Assembly (NCBI GenBank): GCA_026261815.1
Contig: JAMPIT010000476.1
Span: 4,305,501 to 4,369,500, forward strand
Source of the DNA: Monarcha castaneiventris obscurior
Lineage: Eukaryota > Chordata > Aves > Passeriformes > Monarchidae
DNA length: 64,000 nucleotides
Direction of reading: 5' to 3'
A program made the translations under genes and the position numbers. The notes beneath the pieces are model-generated. The model worked only from the letters and a program-made list of their open reading frames with translations, had not been told where the DNA came from and searched no databases. Shown here piece by piece: positions 44,601 through 56,600 of this stretch. Each line of letters begins with the position of its first letter. Positions within the stretch are counted from its first letter, which is position 1.

Positions 44601-47600
44601 ATACTGGTCAGTAATACTTGTATTTTCAAGCAGGAGAAACATCTGAAGTTAAAGAACGAGTTCTTTACCAAAGGTAGTGCCTTCAAAAAAAATTACAGAA
44701 ACACGCATGAGTGCTGTATAAATTATTTGGTATTACAGAACTCCAAGCTTAAGCAGCCCTTAAGAAAACAGATGCTCAGGAGTTCTGAATGGACTGGCCT
44801 TTATCTCCCAATACTCCAGAAGCCAAACCCTAAGCCTGAACTGAGGCAAAGAGGGGGCTGAATCCACCTCCCCGCTGACAAGGTGCTGACCTTGCATACA
44901 GATCTGAAAACAATTCCTTCCGGGCCTATCTAAGACGATTTCCCTCCAGATTTCCCAGCTCATTTGTGTTTGGAGCAAAACACCCGTAGCCCCCGGGCAC
45001 GCCTCAGGTGATCTTTCGCAATGCCTACATTAGCATGATGCTCCGGGGATGAATGGTGTTCAGCGGCGCTTGCCCTCTGTAAATAGGGACAACTACTGAG
45101 GCTGTTACCCTCAATCTCCCTGAAATCCTTGTTAAAAGGGCTGTGGAAAGCACAGCTACTGTTCCCTCCTCCCCAGCCCAGAGGAAGGAAGACATCCCCC
45201 AAAGGTCTCTGCTCCTGAAAAACTGCACCAGGAGAGTCCCCTTTTACCCCCAGGGTGAGCAGAGACACCAGAGCATTTACCCATCACCGCCCTTCCGCTT
45301 GCCCGGGTAGCACAACTCGAGCTCCAGACACACATTTTTTCAGACTGCTGCTTACAGCCCCTGATGCCCATAGGTCTCCCCGCATTTAGAGACAGACCTA
45401 CTTGCTGCATGGGACACAAGAGCACAGCAATGACCGCCGGGCAAATGACCCCAAGGAAACTGCTGCTTGCACTAGCTGCAAACAACCAAAGTGCCCTCTT
45501 GCCCCTTCAACGCGGCTGGACTGCCTTAGGTGAGATTCCCTACCCAGGAATCCCAGGGGTTACAATCCCAAGAGCGACAATTCTTCACAAATCTATTTTC
45601 CAAGCTTTTGTCTTTTCAAAAAGTGTGTTGTCAGGACACCTTGATAGTGAAATCCCAACCTGGTCTTGGCTGAAGTGACAAGGAAAGGGTTTAATGCCTA
45701 CATTTGCACAAGTCTTGGGTATTCAAACATAGAGTGTAACCAGGGCTAAGGAGCACTGAAATAGCACACCCAATTTTTGATATTTTTGTGCATTCTGTGC
45801 TCCAGACATCTCAGACCGATCATCAGCCATCTTCACACACAGTAACATGCATCTGAGTGACTCCAAAACTTTCTTCCCGACTGCAAGGGTCAGTTTCTCT
45901 TAAATATCACATCCCTGCAGGCTTTAAACTGGTGAAATATATCAAGTGAGGAATATAATTTGGACATCGGGTTTGTAGAAAACTTTGTGGGTTGGTAACA
46001 GAAATGGTTAAAACACCCAAGTAAGTAAAGATCCTAATTTTCCACTCCCAAACGCCAGCTCTGTGCAGTGCATCAAACAGGAAACAACAGGCTCAACATT
46101 ACTATGACCAACTCTACCAGAAGTCACAAAACCAAACAGATATTTGGCAGCTTCAGCAATAACAACTGCTGACTGAAATAACAATGGTGGGCATTAAGCA
46201 ATTTACTGATCAGCAGAGTAAAGAGAAATGATTTCTCCCACAGCAGAACCACCCATGCCCTACAAGGGCACTGCAGTGGAGGATGTTGAAGCTTTGAGGA
46301 GCCTCCAAGATCACTGGCCACTTCTCACTGGAAGGCTCCAACATGCAAAGAAAGGACGAGTTCTTTCCCTCCACCCTCCAATAATCCAGCTACTCCTCAC
46401 TTCAGGTATTTTGACTGAGGCAGATGCAAAAAATATTACTTTTTTAAACACTGTGCCTGAAAATTAAAAATTAAAACTAAAGGAAACGTCAATCTATGTC
46501 TTGAAAATACAGCCTTGTCTTTAATCCCATGGGTTTCAGGTGGCTGTTACAAATGTTCATAGTTCACATAATTTCTTATCAGCTTTTTTGTGTGCATGCA
46601 CATGCATATATTCTCAGAGACACATTTTATACCTCAAGTGAACATTAACTCGATTTTTCACATAACTACAGTTTATTGATTGTAAAATCTGGCATGGATT
46701 TGAAGAAAGCTTATCACAGATGAATGGTTTACCAAAGAATAGCTCACAGTGGTATCCCACAGCATGGAATAATAAAGCCCCCAACATTGTCTCGCTCAGC
46801 AGCAGGAGCATCCGCAGACCCGCACGGTGCGACCAACAACTGCAAACCAAGCTCACAGGAACCACCGTGTTCTGCACACTGCTGGCAGAAAGGCAGAACC
46901 AAACCTGTCCCTCGGGATGCTTCAAGAGCTGACATATGACAGTGCAGAGGTGCATTCTTAGGCCAGTGCTTGATGACTTCACCATGTCTAATCCCCAGCC
47001 CAGTACATCTCATCCATGTTTTAGACTAATTCCACAACTATGTTAAGCATTTCACCAGTAGCTATGCAACTAATGGAGACCTATTTCCCATTGCTCAAAT
47101 TACCTGGAAAAGGGCTTCTTCCTCTCTGCAAGTAATGCAGAGCACACTGCAAATCACATAACACAAAATAATGCGTATCAGAGGAAAGTATTTGCAGATT
47201 TCATAAAGATTTTAAATATGAGAACTAAAATTAAAATGCTGTCCTGCACAGAGAATTGTTTGAATTCCTGTTCCACATGTACAACATGGAAATTTTAAGT
47301 TCAACAAACCGCTCTCCACACTGATGGTGAAAACACTGCTCCACAAGCAACAAAGCCTAACGAGGTTGGTTTCCTGCACAGGAGGTTTAAAGAAGGCACA
47401 CCACTGGTCCCTACACTCCAAAACACTGCCTTTCTCCTTGAGTAGCTCTTCCACTTAATCTCCAGCTTCCTCCCATGCCACAGAAATGCACTCTTTCTCA
47501 TACTGCCTACCCAACTAATATTATTCCCAGTTTGCTTTCAGGGCAGTACCTACAATTGCAGATGCATGCGCACACACAGTAAGAGAAACCTTCCACATAC

Positions 47601-50600
47601 TCCCAACAATCCAGCTGTCAATGGGAGACATCCTGTACGTGCACAACTGCCAGGGTCCCTGTTACTGCGAAAGAGCTTTCCTCTCTGCCTTCTTCATGTC
47701 ACCTGGGCTGAAAGAGGGGATGGGGAAGGAGACAAAATTAGCAGATCTCTAGACAACAGGGAGATACACATCTCAACTCCTACTAAGAACAGGAAGGAAG
47801 AGTTCACTAAAACAAAAAATAAGGTCTAGGGACAGAAAAGTAGAGCCTGATAGCAAACAAAATAAGTCACACCCTTCAAACACAACTATCTATCCTTGCT
47901 GATTTATTTGCTTTCCTACTTACAAAATTGAAGAAAAGGACTAGTCTAAAACTGCTTTGCATCCCACAAGCATGACATGCCCCCTCACCACCATAAAAAC
48001 ACATGAAGGCAATCCCTCACCACCCAGCCTCCTGAAGAGAGTTTCAACCCCATACCTTCACAACAGCTGTCAGCTTCAGCTTACCATCCCCGAATTAATC
48101 AGCCGTGCATCCATACCACGATCATAATTAATGGCATCACTCATGCATATTACAGTTCTCTGTGATCAGGCTACAACAATGACTGAGGAGCGCGGAAATA
48201 CCAAAAGACAGAAAGGACCATCACACAGATCATCACCTTCTGACAAACTCAAAATGTAGTTCTTTCTCTTGCCTGTGCTGTTTTAGAGCAGAAGTACCCA
48301 CATTCATAAATCTATCCAAAAAAAGCCTTTACATCCCATAATACTTTTTCCTGAATATGCACAACACAACTTGCTAGAAAACAATGAACTGCTAGAACAC
48401 ACGGACAAAAGTAAACTTGCAACAGTGCAGCAGTTAAAACTAGAATGACAGCCTACAGACCACAGAAGATGAAAATTTTCCATAAAGGCAGTAAAATAAT
48501 AGTTCTCAATTGGCAATTAACAGAATTTCTTTTTTCTCTCATATGCTTTTAAGACATTATTGCAAAAGAGCTTTCCTCTCTGCCTTCTTCATGTCACCTG
48601 TTGCTTATGTCTGCATCAGAAAAGAAAATCAGGAGGGGGTACAGCAAAATAAATAACACACACTGTCTAGAGGTCATATATTTATAAGATTAGACATGTC
48701 TGAGCTACCTAATAACCTTATGGGCTTTTAGGTGATCAAGTTGCAAAAATGCCCAAAAGTATTTTTATCCTTCCCAACGCACACTTGCCTTTCCAGCTAG
48801 AAGTGCATCCTGAGGACTGACCTCACTCAGTATTCCCTACGTTACCCCCACAGAACTCTTACACAGCGAATACTGCACCAGCCTACAGAGGTACTCAGGA
48901 TATGAGGGAGGCCAGAGCCTTCCTCTTCCCACACACACTACCACTGTTGGGTACAATGTGCAATTCCAGACATGCGATAAAGAAGTAACTTCACAGCTGT
49001 AAATACTTCCCCTCCCCAATGCACAAAGCTGCTGCCCTGAATTAAAGATGACCATCAAGAGAGTGCATAAACTCATGATGACCTGCTTACTTTATGACTT
49101 CTTTTACAGGAAATAAGTGCCTTCTCACACTCTGGACTCTCCAATTCAACTCTGGGCCAGTTTCCTTCAGTAAGTTCCAGTTTTCAAATTATTCACAGCT
49201 TTGTCCCTAAACCGTCAATCATTTTACATTTTGGATAATACAATCCCTCTTGGTGTGAAAGAGGAGGCTGAAGAGGCAACACTACTTTCAGGCCAGAAGT
49301 CCTGCAATCTCACCTGGCAGAGCCCAGGTCCTACTGCCTTCTGGCTGTTCAAAAAACAGCAACACTCATGGCAGCAGTTACCCGATGAAATGTTTAGTTA
49401 CAGAGCAGACAAGAGTTTCAACAGAGCAAGCTTCACCAGCACAGTATTTTCATTACCAGAAAGGCAAAACTGAAACAGTTCTTTCTACTCCTAAAGGAAT
49501 TATGGGGTTTAATACATCTAGCAATGTACACAAACCAGGTATTTACAAATTAAGGTCTTTCATGGATCAACAAAGGTATTAAAGATATACTGTCAGCACA
49601 GGCTCAATTTGTATTTCCAGGACGGCAGTATTTGTAGCTACTGCATGCACTGGAGGCAGCAAGCTGAGGATGCAGCAGCACATGCTATGGGAAACACCAG
49701 CACTACCACCCAACTCCTTAAATAAAGTGTGGAAATGCCAAGAACACAAGCCTCTGAAACACCTATAGCCAACTAGTGAGGGACATGGCAAAAGCAAACA
49801 TCTCCTGCAGAAATCTCCCCTCCATACTGTTATCAACAAACCATCACTAAATTTAGCAAGGGTAAGTTGAAGTACCCCAGTTAAATCAAGCCAGCTTTCC
49901 TCTTGTTTCTTGAGCAAGGATTATCTACACACTCATGTGGTAAACAAAATGTTAGTGTTATATTTTCTTCCAAATGTGCAGAACTAGAAAGGGACACCCA
50001 GTGTTACTTGGCTGTTTTGAGATGTAACCTATGGATCACTTTTCTGACAGGCCTCCAAAAATCCAGGTTCATTACCCAAACCATAACTCAAAGGAGAAGC
50101 AATTCACAGTAAGATCCATGTAACAGGACTATGGATTATGCACAGACTTATAAAACTTGATACAGTTTTTTTTATCCATGCCAGTTCTTACAGCAAGAGT
50201 TATTGCAACAACAACAAAAAAAACCCCACCAAAACACCAAACTTGGAAGGACCTGTAATAGTTACACACAAAAACTAAAGTACCTTCCATACAGAAATCT
50301 ACTCAAGGTAAGACATAATCTATCTTTCTGAAGTAAAAAGAAAAAATAAATCAAAGTTAATAACAAGCAACTTGCTTGGACAAACTGTCGATTGCGTGAT
50401 CCAGTTTAAACTCTGAAACATTATGGTATTTGGAACCTCCCCAGAGGTCTTCTGTTCTTTGTTTTCTATCATGTCAAGGGAGGGGGCAAGAAAAATTCTT
50501 GTCCAGCCATATCATATCATTTTTTGCCTGATTCTTAGTGAAACAACTCCATTATCCATGCATTAGTTCTTCCCTATTAACTCCTGAACCCTTTGTTCAG

Positions 50601-53600
50601 CCATTTCACAGAGGGACAGAAGTCTCAAAGATAATTAGGTTCTGATCATTGTTCCCTATCTTAAAGGCATAGATACAAAAACTACAAGAGAAAGTGAGAA
50701 AGGTAAGACAGAAATATGAAATGGTTCCTGTTTCAGAAACAATTAATAGATTAGGTTTTAAAGCAAATCACTGGTGATTCCACAGTGTTTGGAGGAATTA
50801 TCAAAAGTCCTTGCTTTCTTATGCACCTCTCAACACCTCTACGGTCAGTGCTGCTCAAAGCAGGTCCTGGGCTCAATTAACTTCTAATCTGATTCACCAT
50901 GGCCAGGTGTGCTCCCAAATATTCACCCTCTCTGCCAGGGAAGAAGGCAGGTATTCTGCCTCACAGCAGTAGCCTAGGGACTGAAGATCTCATCTCTACA
51001 TGAGGCACAAACTCATACAGATGGTACCCTTCCCAGTAAAAGTGTAAAATTCCAAAGGAGGAGGAAGAGAAGAAGGGGAAGAACCACCTCATGGAAGAAA
51101 AACCACAACTTTTAGATTGTCAGTATCCTTATTTCTGTTCCTCACAGTGCTGTTGGCTGTTTTCCTTACAGACATCTATGGAAAAAAAACAGAGGACAGG
51201 AGTCTGCTGGTACTTTTGACAAAGAGGTTATGGGTGTCAGCTGTACTTCATGGGTCACTCTTAGATAAGAACTGAGCCACGCTGAGGTAACTGCTATTAG
51301 GGATGCCATCTTAAAGGACACAAAAAGTCTGTACTACCCTGAGGACAAAGAAGCAATTCTGCTGTTAGAAATCAATTATATGGCAGTTCAAGAAAACTAA
51401 TTTCAATTCATCCACTCCCAACATTCCAGCTACAACTAAGTCACATTTGCATGTGGCACCGACTCTTCAGGTTCACTGAATCAGCTCCCTTCAGCTTCCT
51501 GCAGGACAAGCATACACTAAACATCCCTGGAGAACCACTTTTTTTCTTCTGTGCTTTATAGGAGATATCTAAGCATGATTTGAAGGCCTCTGGACACAAA
51601 GCCTATTCTGCATTGCCTCTTCTGCCACTTCACTTCCCAAGAATGTAGCCATACAAACATTTTCTGCAGTAGCAAAGCTGTGAGCCTATGTAATTTCAGC
51701 TGCATCCAGTGCCATTCTTCGTGCGTCAATGCCATGGAAATAGTTCAGGCTTAAAAAAAGGAAAACCTTTCCCTAAAGGCGTGTTGTAAGGGAAGACCAG
51801 GATGGTCTAATTTACAGAAGAGTCACTTGACCAGAGAAACACTCGAGTAGACAGAGAAACTAGTAAGAGTTCCTTAAATCATGGGGGAGTATTTGGAGTG
51901 GGTAGGGGGAATGGAAGAGGAGTATCCTCAAGCTACACCCTAACAACAATCACCATCTGTATCAGCCAAGACCACAGCCTGTTCGTTGTAATTTTCATTG
52001 CTGAGGACAGATAAGAAAAACATTACTTTCCAAAAGATATTTAGGCAGCAAAGAAGATAACAAGAAATTAGCATCGTGTCCCCTGCAAGAATCTCAAGAG
52101 TTGCAAAACAAGAACTTCTGTAGTACTCAAGGCACCAAGTTTGGCATCACCGTCAAGAAACAAACTAACTAAAAAAAGTCGTGTTTCTTGTTTGGGTTTG
52201 CTTGTTTGTTTAAGAGCAACGTTGAACTTCACTTTGCCAATGTGAATTAACTGCTTAGGCCATAGTATGACAATATATTAAGTCCAGAGGTAGGCGTTTC
52301 AGTGCCAGATCAGAAACATCATGGCTTCACAATGTAAAACATGGACAAAGTGTGAACTCCTGCCAGCGCTTTTGCAGATGTTTCTTCAAACAAGAGTGCC
52401 AATGAAGCTGATTCATCCCCCGCCCTCTCATACCACCCCCTCAAGTTGTGACAGCCTCTCCTTGGATGGCAGGAGGCCTGTACATGGTAAACCCAGTTAG
52501 GCACTCAAACAGGTCAAAAACTGTCTCCAACCAAACCAATTCCTGCCCTGCTCCACCGTACAGCCAGGCGAAGCTGTGTAAGCCCAGCAAAGGAAGCAAG
52601 GAGAGGACAGCAACAATTGCTTAAGTGGACACCAAAAGAAACATCTTAAATCAACCCAATCAAAAGAAACATCCACAGAAACTGTCTCACTTGGGTGGTT
52701 CAAATTTGCTCAGATGTTGACAACTTAACTCTGTAAGGACAAGTCCTGTGCTAAATCAGGAATCATCTGTTCACGCCACACTAACTTTATGCTTGGTCAA
52801 GTGTCATCTGTCCTCCTACATCTTGCATGAAAGCATAAAGTCCCCAAATTAACCAGAGCACATCATGTGCAATTTAACAGAAACATTACCATGGGCCACA
52901 TCTGACACAGATCATGATCTGGCAATGCAGAGAACCAGAGCCACGAAAACCCAGGCACCATGAAGACTCAACAGCTTGCCAAGTAACACACGTGTAAAAG
53001 ACCGGAGAAGCCCAAATCTTTCCTCCACTTGCACACTCACTTTAAAGCCACCAACTAACCTCTTTGCTTTGCTTCACTGATCAACATCAAGTAAAAATTA
53101 TCTCAGAAACACTTTTTCCTTCCTAAAGGTGGTCCAGCCAAAGAGCTGGAAGAGAAGAACGTGCACATGGGGCTGGGCTACAGCCTAAAAGCTCGACCAC
53201 TACTTCTCAAGTCCTTCCAGACTTTGTTTTACAAGTAAAGAGGGGACAAGGAACCATTCCAGACCTTCAAAGACACTCTGAATCAGGGCCTCTTTGTATA
53301 TTGCATTTATAGTGATGAGCTCTGAAGACCTAGGACCACAATAGCTTACAAGAGCACCTTTCCCAACTGTTCCAGTTATCCAAACCTCATGTGAAACTGA
53401 GGCAAAGCAGCTGCAGGGCTTGGTCTCTTACCTGCTTGGGGATTTTAAAAAAATAACATGCCTGGAAAGCAACAAGATAGAGTGTAAAAAACACCTTACT
53501 TGGTGCAGAAGTAAGACTGACTTCACAGGTTACTTTTTACCAGCAGATACCCAGAACTACCAGAAGCCAACCTCCTTTCAAGCGACCCCAAACTGCTCAG

Positions 53601-56600
53601 GAGTGGTTTATAAACCACTATTTATAAATCACAATTAAATAAGTAAAAACAGTAACAGCAACCACCTCATTCTCTTCTCATCCTACTGCGGAGACACTAC
53701 GCACTCTATTTAAAGTCAGGATGCTTAGACACCGAAAGTTGCTTGAAATACAACTAGATGCATGTGAAAGGAACATCTTTTACATTCACCAAAATCTTAC
53801 TAGTTAAACAAAACAAGTTTTAGGAGTCCTTTTTCCACAATTTCTTATCAAGTGTCTTTTATTCACCATCACTGAAAGGAAAAACAGACAAGGCTGACAG
53901 GCCCTGAGGGCTGTCAAGGAGCAGAACAGGCCCTACCAAGGAGCGACTCAGCCACTCCCCAGACCTCCAGCAGCGCCCCCCATCCCAGCCCTCCCAGAAG
54001 GCTGCCCTGGCACAGCCTCCCACCCACCAGCCCAGGAACTGTCTAACCTCACCAACAGAGCAGAAGCCTGTCTCTGCTTCTCTCTCTGCTGACTTTTCAA
54101 TGGGCCAGTGACACCAACCTGGCCAAAGAGGCAGGCAAGAAAAATGAGAAAAGGCAGGAGGTGAGCACCATGCTGCTGGGACAAGGAGGGGGAAGCCAGC
54201 TTCCCTCTTCTGGCAGAAACAAGCTTAGTCCTTTCATTCCATTGTGCCAGCTGCAAATGGTATGCAGCTATTGCAAATCCAGAGTTATTACAGCTCTAGC
54301 CCCCAAACACACCTAAACTGGCTGACAACACTCTCCTCCATGCAGCATTTCCCAGTAAAAAGCTAACAAATGCTGAAGCAGTCTGATATGGGGGAGAGAG
54401 GAAAGGGAAGGAAAGGAAGACTGCAAAACATGCAAGATAAACTCATGTAACTAGAAACAATGAAAGGAAAAGATGAAGAAACCCACTGCCTAGCTGTTGC
54501 TGAGGGGTGATAAGGTAGAAGCTGTCCTAAATTTATTAGGGCCAATGACTGCAGAAGCCCATTAGTAATTTTCAAGAATAAACTCTCATTTTTATCTTTA
54601 CAGGTTATTTAATACCTCTCTCCACTAAACCCACTCTCAGCTCAGGTTACCTGCAAAGTTAGAAAACAAAAACCCAGCAAACTCAACCAAAACAAGGATA
54701 TTGCACAGTAAGCCCTTCTGCCACTCAAAACACATACATACTGACAACAAAGCAAGGGTACAGGAAAAGGTTTACAAGCGATCCTGCAGCTAAATGATCT
54801 GAATTTGCTGCAGATTTGGACTCAGCAACATGTTCTAAGCCAGCTTCCTTAAAAGCTCTCACTTCTTTACCAGGAAAGCTCAAACAACTACTATTGACAT
54901 TACTGCGATGTCAAGAGGACTGATGCACCATCCCCGTGCTCACAGCTCTGCGGCAGCAGTATGGAAGCAAAGAGCTGTAGGCTGCCACGAGAGCCTGGAT
55001 GCCAAGTGGGAGTATGGAATGGGATGGGGGCAGGTCAAACCACAGTCCCCAGCCATGCATTAATAGCACCCTACAGTAACAGAGAGGTGATGCCGTATTG
55101 CCATTCTTAAAAACTTTATGCTGAAGTAAGATGTGTGACTGCAGCACAGGCAGACACACCACCAGCAGCTATAAAGTAATGAACAACATCAAGTGAATTC
55201 TGGAGCTTCAGCCTCCAGCACACTGGAATAAAGCCGCTGTGAACCTTAGGTGCCCATGTCAGGCACTGACGGTCATCACTTCCCTCACTTTAAAGGTGTT
55301 AGATGCAGGAAGTACTTCAGTGCCTGAGTGACTTGTGATCAGATCTCCCAATGTCATTTAAACATAACTTAAATGTACCACAGAGTCAAAAACAGTGATA
55401 ATTTTGTAGCCAAGCATGCTCTCAAACAAGAGGGTAACTCATAAAAGTCAAAAACACATAAAAGATTCCATCTAAAAGCATAAATTGACATTTATCTCAG
55501 CAAAAGTGTTGTCTTCAGTAGTTTTTCCTCCATCCTTCCTATCCTTTCTTTCCCCATCCCCTTGTTCCCTGCCCTCCCACTGAGCCCATTCAGCTGTTCA
55601 CACAGTCCCACAGTGAACCAGATTGGGTAGCTGATGCAAGATTAAAAATAATCCAGGAAAAAACAAAAAGTGAGGAGGAGGGAGGTGGAAAAAATTAAGT
55701 TCCTCAAATCAGTGCAAGATAGAAATGCAAAAAATCATTGTTTCACTGCATCAAGGGAATGCCATAGGGGCATAAACCTGCAGTGGGGCTCAGGCAGTTG
55801 CCACCACTAAAGGAATACTTGTCGCACTAGAGTTAAGCTCTCCTGGAAAAGGCGGAGACAGAATAGCTGTTGGAAAGTCTCTTGATACCAAGACGACCTG
55901 TTCTCTTCCAGGCAGCTGACACAGCACTCTCCTGAAAGCGGAGCCTGGCACTAGCTAGAACAATGAACATCTCTCTCCCACATGCATTTTTTCATTAGAG
56001 GCCCCAAATTCCAGCTCAGAGGTCCCAAGTTTCTCCGATCTGGTGTTTATCCAACATTCCCATACGGTCTGTCATGGTGCAGGCTGCCATTCCATGCTCC
56101 ATGAAGAGGCAAACCAGCCCACCATGACTCCTTCCAAGTGAACGCAGTCCACTTCTTCATGCTGCCATTTGTTTCATGGCTGTACAGCAGCTGCTAAGAA
56201 AATCTCCACTTCTGCTACACTGAAGGCAGGCGATTCCAGGATTTCCTTCTGGCCAACGACTAAGATCCCCCATTTCAAATTGGAATTTGATATCCTGGCA
56301 TTCTTCCCCACACACTTCCGAAGTTCTACATCCCCCCCTGAACTGTGCTAGCTTGTTACAGTCCCATTTATATTGGAAACCAACTACCTCCCCATCAGAA
56401 ACATACCAGGAGAAACTTGGCAGGATCCAGGAGAACCAGTTGCTCTGTCCAAACAACTGGATGCCACCAGTCAACTTATCCACAGAGCCTGACAACCATT
56501 CGAGGGGCAGCTCCTAAGCCCCCCAACATGGCCACTCTGCTACTCAACACAACGAGAAGACTTCAGCCCCCACAGTGCTGGCTCCTCAGCTCCTCTACCC

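Noticed and set aside
45061..45130. Possible MIR SINE (ctctgtaaatagggacaac)
   Set aside because: Only about 20 bases resemble the MIR core and the following sequence diverges; too weak to annotate.
53375..53425. Possible antisense MIR (gtgaaactgaggcaaagcag)
   Set aside because: Short similarity to the well-known MIR string, with unmatched flanks.
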